From SZUA-217 sp036446835 (GTDB lineage: Bacteria > Actinomycetota > Acidimicrobiia > Spongiisociales > ZC4RG35): a stretch of DNA of 15,325 nt. Both the position numbers and the translations under genes were made by a program. The stretch lies in NCBI GenBank assembly GCA_036446835.1, contig JAZFTT010000265.1, positions 1 to 15,325 of the forward strand. Direction: 5' to 3'. How positions within the stretch are numbered: the first letter of the stretch is position 1; the number at the start of each line of letters is the position of its first letter. Below the pieces are notes generated by a model, which saw only the letters and a program-made list of their open reading frames with translations, made no database searches and had not been told where the DNA came from. Positions 7,801 through 15,027 of this stretch are shown here, one piece after another.

Positions 7801-8439
7801 CCTGAGGAGGCCATCGCCGAGGCAGCCAGATGCCTCGACTGTCACGACATCTGCAGCCTGTGTGTCGGTGTCTGTCCCAACGCCGCCCTGATGACTTACG
7901 AGATGGAGACGATAGGCGCCGACCTGGCATCGCTAGAGGTTTCGGGCGACTCGGTCGTGGTCAACGGCACCGAGCCGTTTACGGTTGGCCAGGAACTACA
8001 GATCGCAGTGCTCAGCGACTTCTGCAACGAGTGTGGTAACTGTGTGACGGTGTGCCCGACCTCGGGCAAGCCTTACGTCGACAAGCCACGGCTCTATCTC
8101 AACCGCGAGGAATTCGAGGCCGAGAACGACAATGCTTTCATGATGTTCTCGGACTCGTCGATCGAGTCCCGCATTAGTGGCGAGACCCATCGTCTGGCCG
8201 TCAACGGCGTAATCGAGTACACGTCGCCCGCGTTCAGGGCGACCCTGAACAAGGACACGTTCGAACTGATCGAGGCATCGTTGCTCGGAGAGGGCGACCA
8301 CGATGGTTTGTCGTTGACACCGGCGGCGGTGATGTACACCATCATGAAAGGTCTACAGGATTCCATGCCACATCTTCCGGTGATGCCTACGGATGGCGCT
8401 GTGGGAACTCTGGTCACACACCCGGGCTACGAGGAGTAA
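4873..8439 (+). CDS. ygfK: YgfK-like Fe-S/flavin oxidoreductase, full-length
   Basis: Large 1188-residue cytoplasmic redox protein of the YgfK family ('putative selenate reductase subunit' in older annotation), linked to the reductive purine cluster. N-terminal part (about 1-510): dihydroorotate-dehydrogenase-like barrel with GVAAGPATQMAQN (58-70), HGCPPDE (212-218) and KLTNT (298-302). Middle (about 515-960): GltD-like module with Cys523, 528, 532 and Cys571, 575, 579 for Fe-S, FAD motif GAGPAG (621-626), NAD(P)H motif GAGDTA (752-757) and AGGD (895-898). C-terminus: two ferredoxin sets, Cys987/990/994/997/1001 and Cys1051/1054/1057/1061. It probably carries electrons from NAD(P)H through flavin and Fe-S to the barrel, which would reduce a purine-derived ring (inferred). 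The ATG at 4873 is 2 bp after the ssnA stop, without a clear Shine-Dalgarno, so translational coupling is likely. The open frame back to 4639 is ssnA in another frame. It exceeds E. coli YgfK (about 1030). Confidence 0.93.
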   Translation: MSDRFQPISMEQLTDWVFTELEQKDALFGIPVSAFFIPRPDHRYRIEKYGVELDTPFGVAAGPATQMAQNIIMSWLVGARFLELKTIQTLDELDVSKPCIDIEDEGYNVEWSQELKVYQSFDEYLRAWVLIHALHHKFGWHGDRPGMIFNMSVGYNLEGMLKPNVQWFFDTMADASDYLPAYIDIVADWYPEIREIDIPDQLSDSITLSTMHGCPPDEIERISSYLLKERDLHTSVKLNPTLLGADRVRAIVNDDLGFDDIPVPDEAFGHDLMYVDAVPMLHNLRRIAVERDLTFGVKLTNTLEVDNWRDEFESDDMMYLSGRALLPVTVNLASRIKEDFGDKLLLSFSGGADYLNIPDLLRSGVKTVTVCSDILKSGGYLRMLQYMEELDLQMDKVGALDLVDFSAKSGVGQPTSADFAQLLRYSALSHSGLELSLATCETLGETLAGLNGDAAIDTLGAVAKAEGFDEQSAERIVELAVDVLVRLNLRQYADDVRVDWRYQKHSFRTDRSKTPRTLSYFDCIEAPCLDECPIDQKVPQYMGAVREGRFLDAVALTLEDNPIPAILGRVCDHLCENTCIRTHLDQPLAIRQIKRFIMDHQEQPVTFVRNPVHKSKVAIIGAGPAGLAAAHELGYAGFPVTVFEAYGYPGGMVGGTIPTYRLPQDQIDQDLVVLEQLGVEIRYNSEAGVDFTLEELRADGFVAVFIAVGAQLAKRLDLADEDAEGILDGIAFLRSVREGAPIPIGAQVGVIGAGDTAMDCVRSALRVGAEDVKLIYRRTIDQMPADPEEVDACIEEGIGIIELAKPAALKVEDGKLAALICTRAEFRGERDSSGRKIPFDVADSEFEIELDTLILAISQHSVLDFFGEELPELTDRGYIRVDPETHQSSIPGVFAGGDVSADGPSSIVKAAADGKTVAVAIAAKHGEQRVVPIEEPRTIDIQNLVVRRSRREYRVTIQHTPLDQRDGFAETVVGYTPEEAIAEAARCLDCHDICSLCVGVCPNAALMTYEMETIGADLASLEVSGDSVVVNGTEPFTVGQELQIAVLSDFCNECGNCVTVCPTSGKPYVDKPRLYLNREEFEAENDNAFMMFSDSSIESRISGETHRLAVNGVIEYTSPAFRATLNKDTFELIEASLLGEGDHDGLSLTPAAVMYTIMKGLQDSMPHLPVMPTDGAVGTLVTHPGYEE

Positions 8440-8452
8440 GACGCTCAGACCC

Positions 8453-9613
8453 TCAGTCGCCGACTTCGGTCGGCGATCTTCCCACTATCCTCTCGTAGTT
8501 GTGCGGATCCGTGGCTCCCTCGGTGATGATCAGGAGGACTTCTGCGTCGTCATCGAGGCCGAGTTCGGTCCGATCCGGCCCATCTGTGAGGGCGAGTAGC
8601 CCTCCCATGGTTGCCGCACCCGACTCGCCGGAGACAAGGCCTTGGTCTGCGTAGATCCGCATGGCTCGTTCGGCCCAGGCGTCGTCAATGGCAATTGTCC
8701 AATCGAGCCCGTGCGCCAGAGCCGGGAACGCGATCAGTGATGCAGTCCCACAGTTCAACCCGACCATTGAGGTCCGGAACTCGCTTTCGATGGTTATCAC
8801 TTTGCCCACGTCCAATGCGGCCTGGACACAGGCGGCCTCGCTGGGCTCTACCCCGATGATGGTGGGACGAGGGTCTTTGACGTCGTAATGGGCCACAGTG
8901 GCCGCACCAAGCGCCCCGACTCCCATGGGGGTGATCACATGGGTTGGCGCGTCCATGTTCTGGGAGACCAGTTGGGTGTCGACCTCGGCGAAGATCGTGG
9001 AGTAGCCATCGATGACCCAACCGGGCACATCCTCGTAGCCGTCCCACGATGTATCTGATATCACCAAGGTGTTGTCCGAAGCGGCGGCGGCGCACTCCTC
9101 GATGGCGTCGTCGTAGTAGCCATCGATGACGATCACCTCAGCCCCTTCGGATTCGATGGCATCGATCCTCGACCGGGCCGTGTCATAGGGAACCCATATG
9201 CGCGTATCCAACCCGAGAAGCCTCGCCATCCTGGCCACGGCTCGTCCATGATTCCCATCGGTGGCGGCGGCCAGGCTCAGGGGACCATGAGCCCTCAAAC
9301 TCTCCGCGAATTCCCCAAGCGTATCCCAGCCCTCGACAGCCATGCCGGTGTGCTCCGCCAGGGCCCGGAATGTCGCCCAGGAAGCGCCGAGCATCTTGAA
9401 CGAGGGCAGGTGCAGGCGGTCTGACTCGACCTTGACCACGATCCCTCCCAGGCCGAGGTCCGAGGCAACCGATGTCACGTCAACGAGCGGGGTGTGCTCG
9501 TAGCCCGGCAGCATACGGTGAAATCGGGCAACGGCCTCGCCAGGTGGATCGATGGTCGCTCCACTCCCAAACTGCGGGTTCTCTCTCAGTTGATATCTAG
9601 CGGAGGTTGACAC
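8453..9613 (-). CDS. dpaL: Diaminopropionate ammonia-lyase (DpaL/YgeX)
   Basis: PLP enzyme converting D- or L-2,3-diaminopropionate to pyruvate and two ammonia, probably the exit step of the pathway encoded here. The 386-residue sequence follows E. coli YgeX (about 398). It has FHRMLPGYEHTPL at the N-terminus, the PLP lysine Lys73 in PSFKMLG, and Asp119 in AATDGNHG and Asp187 in SDTSWDGY, matching the two catalytic aspartates of E. coli. The phosphate-binding glycine loop GVGALGAA is at 231-238, with SGESGA and ITEGATD near the end. The GTG start at 9613 overlaps the preceding ygfK-like gene by 17 bp and has a strong ribosome site, GGAGGGG (9624-9630 on this strand) with 10 nt spacing. It is the last gene of the leftward operon and ends 13 bp from the convergent ygfK stop. 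Threonine dehydratase is less likely because the YgeX-specific aspartates are present. Confidence 0.93.
   Translation of the reverse strand: MSTSARYQLRENPQFGSGATIDPPGEAVARFHRMLPGYEHTPLVDVTSVASDLGLGGIVVKVESDRLHLPSFKMLGASWATFRALAEHTGMAVEGWDTLGEFAESLRAHGPLSLAAATDGNHGRAVARMARLLGLDTRIWVPYDTARSRIDAIESEGAEVIVIDGYYDDAIEECAAAASDNTLVISDTSWDGYEDVPGWVIDGYSTIFAEVDTQLVSQNMDAPTHVITPMGVGALGAATVAHYDVKDPRPTIIGVEPSEAACVQAALDVGKVITIESEFRTSMVGLNCGTASLIAFPALAHGLDWTIAIDDAWAERAMRIYADQGLVSGESGAATMGGLLALTDGPDRTELGLDDDAEVLLIITEGATDPHNYERIVGRSPTEVGD
8457..8476 (+). terminator. UUCG-capped hairpin, probable terminator of ssnA-ygfK
   Basis: Beginning 18 nt after the ygfK stop, TCGCCGAC (8457-8464) pairs perfectly with GTCGGCGA (8469-8476) around TTCG, giving an eight-pair stem with the extra-stable C(UUCG)G tetraloop when read on the plus strand. 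TCTT follows, a weak U-tract. The element is coded inside the last codons of the opposing dpaL gene, so it does double duty. On the minus strand there is no T-run after it. Confidence 0.6.
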
Positions 9614-11375
9614 CGACCGGGATCCCCTCCTCGTTGTTGATCACTGAGACAAGACGCTCTGTCTCCGATTGGGACTCGGGCTTGGAGGTCACATCCACCC
9701 GACCATTCTCCGCCCGGAGAAGAAAGCCTTTTCCCTCGGCCATGTCGAACCGTCTTTTCGTGAGAAACAACTTGGGTTTCACCTGGGCGGGATCTCCTTC
9801 CTCGGGACAGAAGGTCATGCAGTTGCCACAATCATTGCAAAGCTCGGCCAGCACCATGTACTGCTGGCGGCCATCCAGACCGGATCCCTCGGGAGTGCTG
9901 ATGCTGAAGAAGGCGTCGTTGGGGCAGACGGTTACGCAGAAATTGCAGGCAACACATCCCCACATCTGAAGTTCGTGAGCGACGCGCCGGGGGGTCTTCT
10001 GGTTGCCGGAATAGCTGTACATATCAAGCTCAGATCCGTCGAGGATGGCTCTCATGTGTGCCTCGACAGGTCCGCGGTAGCCCGCGGCGCGAGCCTCCAG
10101 CCAGTTGTAGTGGTGCCAATCGGCGAGGTTTCTCACACCCGCGGCTCTCATATCGCCTGTCAGCTTTCGCAGCATCGGCTCCAGCCGCCCGTAACCGCCC
10201 GGCTTGAGCAGGTCGGAGCTGAGGGTCGCGGGCGCAACTCCCATGCCCACGGTCGTGCTCAGGTTCTCCTTGGTCACCCCGGCGGAGAATGTCACTTGGA
10301 CGTCCCCGGTGTGACCGGCGACCTTGAACACGTTGGGCATTGCGCTGAGCAGCTCGTCGAGGAGCGTCGTTGCCAAAACGTGTAATGGAGGTCCGGACAG
10401 GTACATCGGATCATCGGGCATCCATCCCTTGTCATTGTCCACCACGAGGGTGTTGGTCAGCTTGATGCCGAACCTCCGGCCTTCTCCTCTGGCGAACTCG
10501 CGGAGCTCTTCAATCAGCTCCACTCCGCGCTCGAAATGGAGATCGTCGGGAAAAACGTGGCGATTGAGACGGATGTGCTCGTAGCCGAGGGTTTCTTGGA
10601 GGATCTCGGCAACGTCGCCGAAACCGAGCAATGTCGGGTTGAGCTTGACGATCACGTCCAGCCCATGTCGGGTCATCAGGTGCTTGGCGATGGCCTCGAT
10701 CTCGTCGGGGGGGCATCCGTGAAAAGTCGAGACCGTGACCGTGTCGGAGACACAAGTGGGGAAATCGATGTCGTGGAACTCGGCGAAGGAGTCCGGGATA
10801 ATCGGTCTGAGACGTTCGATCTCATTCGACGCATCCATGAGACTGTCGATGAAGCTCGCCACCTTGTCCGTCTTGATTCCATCCAGGTCATAACCAACCG
10901 ACATGTCGAAGACGTGAGGTCCGGGATCGGGGCCTACCAATTCACGAATTGGGCCCCAACGAGAAAGGATCTCGATGGCCATCCAAGCCTTCACGTACTC
11001 CTCGAGCGACTCGTGGACAGCCAGCTCCTGGCTCCACTCGATATTGAAGCCGATGGTTTCCATATCGATGCACGGTCGGCCGATCTCCAGATCGTCGAGG
11101 ACCTGCACCGTTTTCAACTCGAAAACACGGGCACCTGCCAGCCAGCCGAGGACGATGTTCTGCGCCATCTGGCTGTGGGGCCCCGCAGCTGGTCCGACTG
11201 GAGTGGCAGCCGGTCGCCCGAGGAAATCCATCGAGAGATCGGTTTCGGGGTGAGGTGACCAGAATCGCGCAGTAGGAAGATCGAATACCCGCCGCCGGCT
11301 TCGCCATTCGTACGCCACACGGTCGAGCAGCACATCGAACGCGTACGGAGTGAGGTCGGGGGCCCCGGCCTTCAA
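9597..11375 (-). CDS. Short YgfK-like protein lacking the GltD-type flavoprotein module
   Basis: A 592-residue paralog of the YgfK protein at 4873-8439. The barrel domain (about 1-450) shares its motifs: GPAAGPHSQMAQN, FNIEWSQEL, HGCPPDE (219-225), KLNPTLLG, KLTNTL and a SSDLLKPGGYGRL block. It then passes directly to two ferredoxin clusters, Cys474/477/480/484 and Cys513/516/519/523. The ~450-residue FAD/NAD(P)H segment of full-length YgfK is absent, so it cannot take electrons from NAD(P)H itself. It probably gets them from a partner (full-length YgfK, the XdhD-like protein or a ferredoxin). The start is TTG at 11375, overlapping the xdhD stop as TTGA; the next Met (residue 49) would cut conserved barrel sequence, and no good Shine-Dalgarno is seen, so coupling is likely. 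The substrate is unknown. Confidence 0.88.
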   Translation of the reverse strand: MKAGAPDLTPYAFDVLLDRVAYEWRSRRRVFDLPTARFWSPHPETDLSMDFLGRPAATPVGPAAGPHSQMAQNIVLGWLAGARVFELKTVQVLDDLEIGRPCIDMETIGFNIEWSQELAVHESLEEYVKAWMAIEILSRWGPIRELVGPDPGPHVFDMSVGYDLDGIKTDKVASFIDSLMDASNEIERLRPIIPDSFAEFHDIDFPTCVSDTVTVSTFHGCPPDEIEAIAKHLMTRHGLDVIVKLNPTLLGFGDVAEILQETLGYEHIRLNRHVFPDDLHFERGVELIEELREFARGEGRRFGIKLTNTLVVDNDKGWMPDDPMYLSGPPLHVLATTLLDELLSAMPNVFKVAGHTGDVQVTFSAGVTKENLSTTVGMGVAPATLSSDLLKPGGYGRLEPMLRKLTGDMRAAGVRNLADWHHYNWLEARAAGYRGPVEAHMRAILDGSELDMYSYSGNQKTPRRVAHELQMWGCVACNFCVTVCPNDAFFSISTPEGSGLDGRQQYMVLAELCNDCGNCMTFCPEEGDPAQVKPKLFLTKRRFDMAEGKGFLLRAENGRVDVTSKPESQSETERLVSVINNEEGIPVGVNLR

Positions 11376-13960
11376 ACTTGGAGGGGGTTGTGTCGGTTGA
11401 TGGGGAGGCGGTTTCGCCAGATTCCGTCGATATCGTGATACGCGGCGGCGACAGCACCGGCCGTTGGCACCAGTCCGATCTCGCCAACGCCTTTGATCCC
11501 GTATGGAGAGTTGGGTTGGGGGGCCTCGACGAGAATGACCTCCACGGACGGCATGTCCTTGGGTCGGATGATGTCAAGGGCACGCAGGGTCATGTGCTCG
11601 GGCCTGGCTTCGTCATCGCAGGGAAAATCCTCGGTCAACGCGTAACCAAGACCCATATGAACAGAGCCTTCGATCTGGCCCTCGCAGAGCATGGGGTTCA
11701 CCACCTTGCCGACATCGTGGACGGCGACGACCTTTTCGATCTCACCGGTCTCCTTGTCGGCAATCACCAACTGAGCGGCATAACCGAAGGTGGAGTGGAT
11801 GATCGGATTCTCGACTCCGTCATCGATATTGTTGGTCCAGTCGATGATGTAGGAACCCTCATAATCGACGCCGGTCTGACGACCGCCCTCAATCGCGTTC
11901 TTGCAGGCATCGGCGATCGACCCCGAAGCCATCAAAGTGCCCCGCGATCCAGTGGTTTGGCCCGCGCCTAGCTCCCTGGTGGTATCGACGACGACACGCA
12001 CATCGTCTGGAGAGATTCCGAGTTCTTCGGTCGCTACCTGAAGTGCAACGGTGTGAACACCCTGGCCCATCTCGGTCCATGAGTGTCGAACCTCCACGGT
12101 TCCGTCCTCTTCGAAGCGAACAACGGCCCTCGCCACCTCTTTGTACCCGTTGCCGAGACCCGAGTTCTTCAGCCCGAGTCCGAGACCCACTGCCTTGCCA
12201 TTCGCCCGCGCGGTGTCGTAGTGGGACTTGATCGTGTCGAGACACATCCGGGCGCCGGCGGATCCTTCGTCCATGATCTGGCCTGGACCCCATACCGATC
12301 CGGGAACGATCACATTGCGACTGCGGATCTCCCATCCTGAAAGACCTGTCATTTGGGCGAATCGGTCCATCACACCTTCCATGGCGAACTGCGCCTGGTT
12401 GGCGCCGAATCCACGGAAGGCGCCGCACACCGAGTTGTTGGTCCGGACTGCGACGGACTCGACATCGATGTTGGGCACAAAATACGGTCCGCTTGCGTGT
12501 CCAGCCGAACGCTCCAGCACTTTCATTCCGACCGAGGCGTAGGCGCCGGTGTCCCCGATCATCCGGGCCCGGAAGGCGGTGAGTCGGCCGTTCTGATCAC
12601 ATCCGGCCCATATCTCGATCCGGATGGGATGACGTTTGGGATGAAGGTGAAACGACTGTTCCCTGGTCAGCGTGCAGCGAACCGGCCGCGTGAGAAGCCA
12701 CGCCGCAATGGCAGTCTGCGCCTGGTTGCTCATGTCCTCCTTGCCCCCGAATGCACCTCCGTTCGACACCAATTCGACGGTTATCCGGGAGGCTTCCACA
12801 CCCAGAACGGATGCGATCTGATCACGGTCGTCCCACACACCCTGGCCTCCGGAGTAGACATGGAGGGTGCCATCGTCGTTGGGCACGGCGAGGGTCGACT
12901 CGGGTTCGAGGAATGCATGCTCGACCCGCTGGGTCTGGAACACTTCGTGGAGGACGTGAGTCGAGTTGGCCAGTGCGGACTCTGTGTCTCCTCTCGTATA
13001 TGCAGACCTGGAGAGCAGATTGCTCTCTTGACCCCAAGTCGCCGGCTCGCCGCTCTCCAGGGCGACAAGAGGATCAGTGATCGGCGTCAGCACCGAATAG
13101 ACGACCTCGATCTCGTCGGCCGCTCGCCTTGCGGTCTGCGCATCTTCGGCGACGACCATTGCCAGGACGTCTCCCGTGTAGGACGTGCGCCCTCCCTGGG
13201 GAATGAAGACGGGCCAATCCTTGTCGATCAGGCCGACTTTGAGCTCGCCGGGGACATCGGCCGCGGTGAGAACAGCCACTACTCCTGACATCGCCTCGGC
13301 CTTGGATGTGTCGATGCGAAGCACGTCGGCTCGCGCATGGTCGGTGAGGCGGAGGAAGCCGTGTGCCATCCCCGAGGCGGTCATGTCGTCTATGTAGCCA
13401 CGGTCACCCAGCGCCAGCTCCTCACCCTCGTACTTGGCTCCCGACTTGCCTATTCCACCGGGCAGGGCGGTGCTGGGAATCGGGTCGCCGGACGCCAGAA
13501 GCTCGATCGCCTCGATGATCTTGGTATAGCCGGTGCACCGGCAGAGATGTGCGCCGAGTCGTCCTTCGATGGTTCTCCGGTCAAGGCCGCTTCCTTTTTG
13601 ATCGATCAGTGCCTTGGCCCGGACAACGATCCCGGGAGTGCAAAAGCCGCACTGCAAGGCACCCGTTGAGGCGAACGCTCTTGCGAGACGATCTCGCTCG
13701 ACCGGGTCGAAGCCTTCGAGTGTGGTTACTTCCTTGCCTCTCACCTTCTCGAGCGCCGTCACGCAGGACACCAGTGCCCTGCCGTTGGAGAGCACCGTGC
13801 AACAACCGCACTGGCCCGACGGGGAGCACCCATCTTTTGCCGAGGTGATGCCCAGTTCGTCTCTGAGGGCTGCGAGTACGTGGGGATGGTCGGCTCTAAC
13901 CGAAACCTCGGTTCCGTTCAAGACGAAGTCGACGGTCTTGGTTTCGGTCGTGAGCGTCAT
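11372..13960 (-). CDS. xdhD: XdhD-type molybdenum hydroxylase (2Fe-2S plus Mo domains)
   Basis: An 862-residue xanthine-dehydrogenase-family protein in which a 2Fe-2S domain is fused directly to the molybdopterin subunit, as in E. coli XdhD and the selenium-dependent hydroxylases. Plant-type 2Fe-2S: Cys45, 51, 54 and 66 (CSPSGQCGCC); helical 2Fe-2S: Cys104, 107, 140, 142 (QCGFC, LCRC). After a short linker (about 160-175) the Mo part begins (GDRGYIDDM). It shows GGAFGGKEDM (401-410), FRGFGANQ with Arg516, and active-site Glu827 in GIKGVGEIGLVP. It would hydroxylate a purine such as hypoxanthine or xanthine at a ring carbon (inferred). There is no FAD domain and no FAD subunit gene in the window. 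ATG at 13960 forms an ATGA overlap with the upstream hydrolase and has AGGAG five bases before it; the frame upstream to 14395 is a shadow. Whether it carries labile selenium cannot be told. Confidence 0.92.
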   Translation of the reverse strand: MTLTTETKTVDFVLNGTEVSVRADHPHVLAALRDELGITSAKDGCSPSGQCGCCTVLSNGRALVSCVTALEKVRGKEVTTLEGFDPVERDRLARAFASTGALQCGFCTPGIVVRAKALIDQKGSGLDRRTIEGRLGAHLCRCTGYTKIIEAIELLASGDPIPSTALPGGIGKSGAKYEGEELALGDRGYIDDMTASGMAHGFLRLTDHARADVLRIDTSKAEAMSGVVAVLTAADVPGELKVGLIDKDWPVFIPQGGRTSYTGDVLAMVVAEDAQTARRAADEIEVVYSVLTPITDPLVALESGEPATWGQESNLLSRSAYTRGDTESALANSTHVLHEVFQTQRVEHAFLEPESTLAVPNDDGTLHVYSGGQGVWDDRDQIASVLGVEASRITVELVSNGGAFGGKEDMSNQAQTAIAAWLLTRPVRCTLTREQSFHLHPKRHPIRIEIWAGCDQNGRLTAFRARMIGDTGAYASVGMKVLERSAGHASGPYFVPNIDVESVAVRTNNSVCGAFRGFGANQAQFAMEGVMDRFAQMTGLSGWEIRSRNVIVPGSVWGPGQIMDEGSAGARMCLDTIKSHYDTARANGKAVGLGLGLKNSGLGNGYKEVARAVVRFEEDGTVEVRHSWTEMGQGVHTVALQVATEELGISPDDVRVVVDTTRELGAGQTTGSRGTLMASGSIADACKNAIEGGRQTGVDYEGSYIIDWTNNIDDGVENPIIHSTFGYAAQLVIADKETGEIEKVVAVHDVGKVVNPMLCEGQIEGSVHMGLGYALTEDFPCDDEARPEHMTLRALDIIRPKDMPSVEVILVEAPQPNSPYGIKGVGEIGLVPTAGAVAAAYHDIDGIWRNRLPINRHNPLQV

Positions 13961-14910
13961 GAGGCTCCTAGTGGTGGAGGGGGGATCGACCCACGCTGCT
14001 CCGTGATGATCCGGTAGTGCTCCGGCATCCGGTAGTAGTCGAAGTCGAAGAGGGTGTCCTTGTAGAGGCTGCAGTAGTCGAGGTCGATCTGAGCGACTGC
14101 GAGCTCGTCGCCATTGGTGATGCACTGGGCGACGATCTGTCCCGACGGGGCAATGATCACCGTTTGAGCCAGGGATTCGACTCCCTCTTCGGTTCCGCCC
14201 TTGGCGACGCCAACCACCCACGCCCCGTTCTGATAGGCACCGGATTGCATCACGAGATGATTGTGAAACGCAGCCAGCGGGTTCTGAATCGGGTCGGGTG
14301 CGTAGTCGAGGGGCGTGTTGTAACCGATGAGGATCAGCTCGGCGCCCTGAAGACCCATCACGCGATAGGTCTCCGGCCAGCGGCGGTCGTTGCAAATCGC
14401 CATGCCGACTATTCCGTCGAATGCCCGCCAGACCGGGAATCCGTCGGGGCCTGGTTCGAAGTAGTAGCGCTCGGCGTGCTGAAACTCGCGATCGGGCTCG
14501 TACTCCTCGTGTCCGGGGATATGGACCTTGCGATACTTCCCGACAACCGAGCCGTCACGTTCTAAGAGGATCTGGGTGTTGTAATGGTGAGTGATGCCTT
14601 CGTCATCCGTTGTGAGTTCGGCATAGCCGAGCGAGAAGCCGATCCCGAGATTCTTGGCCTCGTCAAAGAGCGGCTTGGTTGCCGGGCCGGGCATCTCGGT
14701 CTCGTACCACGCGTCGATCTCGACTTGATCGCGTAGAACCCAACGTGGGAAGAAGGTGGTGAGGGCCAGCTCCGGATAAACGACGAGATCAACGCCTCGC
14801 CCATCGGCTTCGTGGAGAAGTGCCATGAGTCGTTCCACGACCTGTTCGCGGCTCTCCTCTTTGGCGATTGGCCCGAGCTGGGCGGCTCCAACCACGAGTT
14901 GACGGGTCAT
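13957..14910 (-). CDS. N-carbamoyl-D-amino-acid amidohydrolase (D-carbamoylase)
   Basis: Nitrilase-superfamily enzyme that cleaves an N-carbamoyl amino acid to amino acid, CO2 and ammonia. The 317 residues align nearly end to end with the Agrobacterium D-carbamoylase (304): MTRQ start, GPIA, VYPELALTTFFPRW, ETEMPGP, GIGFSLGYAEL, KYRKVHIPGH, FQHAERYYFEPG, CNDRRWPETYRVMGL and SYQNGAW-like YQNGAW blocks. The catalytic triad is Glu47, Lys128 and Cys173. First gene of the leftward operon; its TGA overlaps the xdhD ATG. The ATG at 14910 has a very strong ribosome site (GAAGGAGGA, 14917-14925 on this strand, 6 nt spacing). The carboxy end is about 13 residues longer than in Agrobacterium, with a PPPP stretch. 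In this cluster the substrate is probably a purine-derived alpha-ureido acid rather than a hydantoin drug precursor (inference). Confidence 0.9.
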   Translation of the reverse strand: MTRQLVVGAAQLGPIAKEESREQVVERLMALLHEADGRGVDLVVYPELALTTFFPRWVLRDQVEIDAWYETEMPGPATKPLFDEAKNLGIGFSLGYAELTTDDEGITHHYNTQILLERDGSVVGKYRKVHIPGHEEYEPDREFQHAERYYFEPGPDGFPVWRAFDGIVGMAICNDRRWPETYRVMGLQGAELILIGYNTPLDYAPDPIQNPLAAFHNHLVMQSGAYQNGAWVVGVAKGGTEEGVESLAQTVIIAPSGQIVAQCITNGDELAVAQIDLDYCSLYKDTLFDFDYYRMPEHYRIITEQRGSIPPPPLGAS

Positions 14911-14952
14911 GGTCTGTCCTCCTTCGTGGTGGTGTTCGACGGTAGCACGGTG

Positions 14953-14981
14953 ATCATTGTCGAGCCTTTACAAAATGTCAA
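14953..14981 (-). promoter_or_regulatory. Promoter of the leftward carbamoylase-xdhD-ygfK-dpaL operon
   Basis: On the minus strand a perfect TTGACA (14976-14981) is followed after 17 bp by AATGAT (14953-14958, four of six to TATAAT). Transcription would start near 14945, leaving a leader of about 35 nt with the GAAGGAGGA ribosome site. Read by eye. Confidence 0.65.
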
Positions 14982-14985
14982 GGCT
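14963..14985. promoter_or_regulatory. 23-bp near-palindrome spanning both divergent -35 boxes (candidate operator)
   Basis: Left arm AGCCTTTACA (14963-14972) and right arm TGTCAAGGCT (14976-14985) flank AAA; nine of eleven positions pair. The arms carry the -35 hexamers of the rightward (14967-14972) and leftward (14976-14981) promoters. Two back-to-back -35 boxes explain the inner half, but not the outer AGCC/GGCT arms, which suggests a dimeric regulator controlling both directions. Confidence 0.55.
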
Positions 14986-14996
14986 GGCGCTATGAT
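14967..14996 (+). promoter_or_regulatory. Promoter of the rightward ureidopropionase-like gene
   Basis: TTTACA (14967-14972) and TATGAT (14991-14996), each one mismatch from consensus, are 18 bp apart. The start of transcription would be near 15002, giving a leader of about 26 nt that includes AGAGGAG (15014-15020). Confidence 0.65.
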
Positions 14997-15027
14997 CTGT
15001 TTCGGTCAAATTCAGAGGAGTCGAACG

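Noticed and set aside
4873..8439. Selenate reductase function for the YgfK-like protein
   Set aside because: That is an old database name. The neighbours are purine and ureide enzymes, and nothing here points to selenate respiration.
12353..13288. 311-residue plus-strand open frame opposite xdhD
   Set aside because: It is the antisense of well-conserved xdhD codons, has no domain or ribosome site, and long antisense frames are expected in G+C-rich genes. The same applies to 10536-11258 (+), 3821-4426 (-) and 6856-7530 (-).
11372..13960. Selenocysteine in the XdhD-type protein
   Set aside because: No in-frame TGA lies within the gene before its end. Selenium in this enzyme group, where present, is a labile cofactor atom.
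13961..14395. Upstream extension of the xdhD frame by 145 residues
   Set aside because: It overlaps the carbamoylase gene in another frame; the 2Fe-2S domain begins right after the ATG at 13960, which has its own ribosome site.
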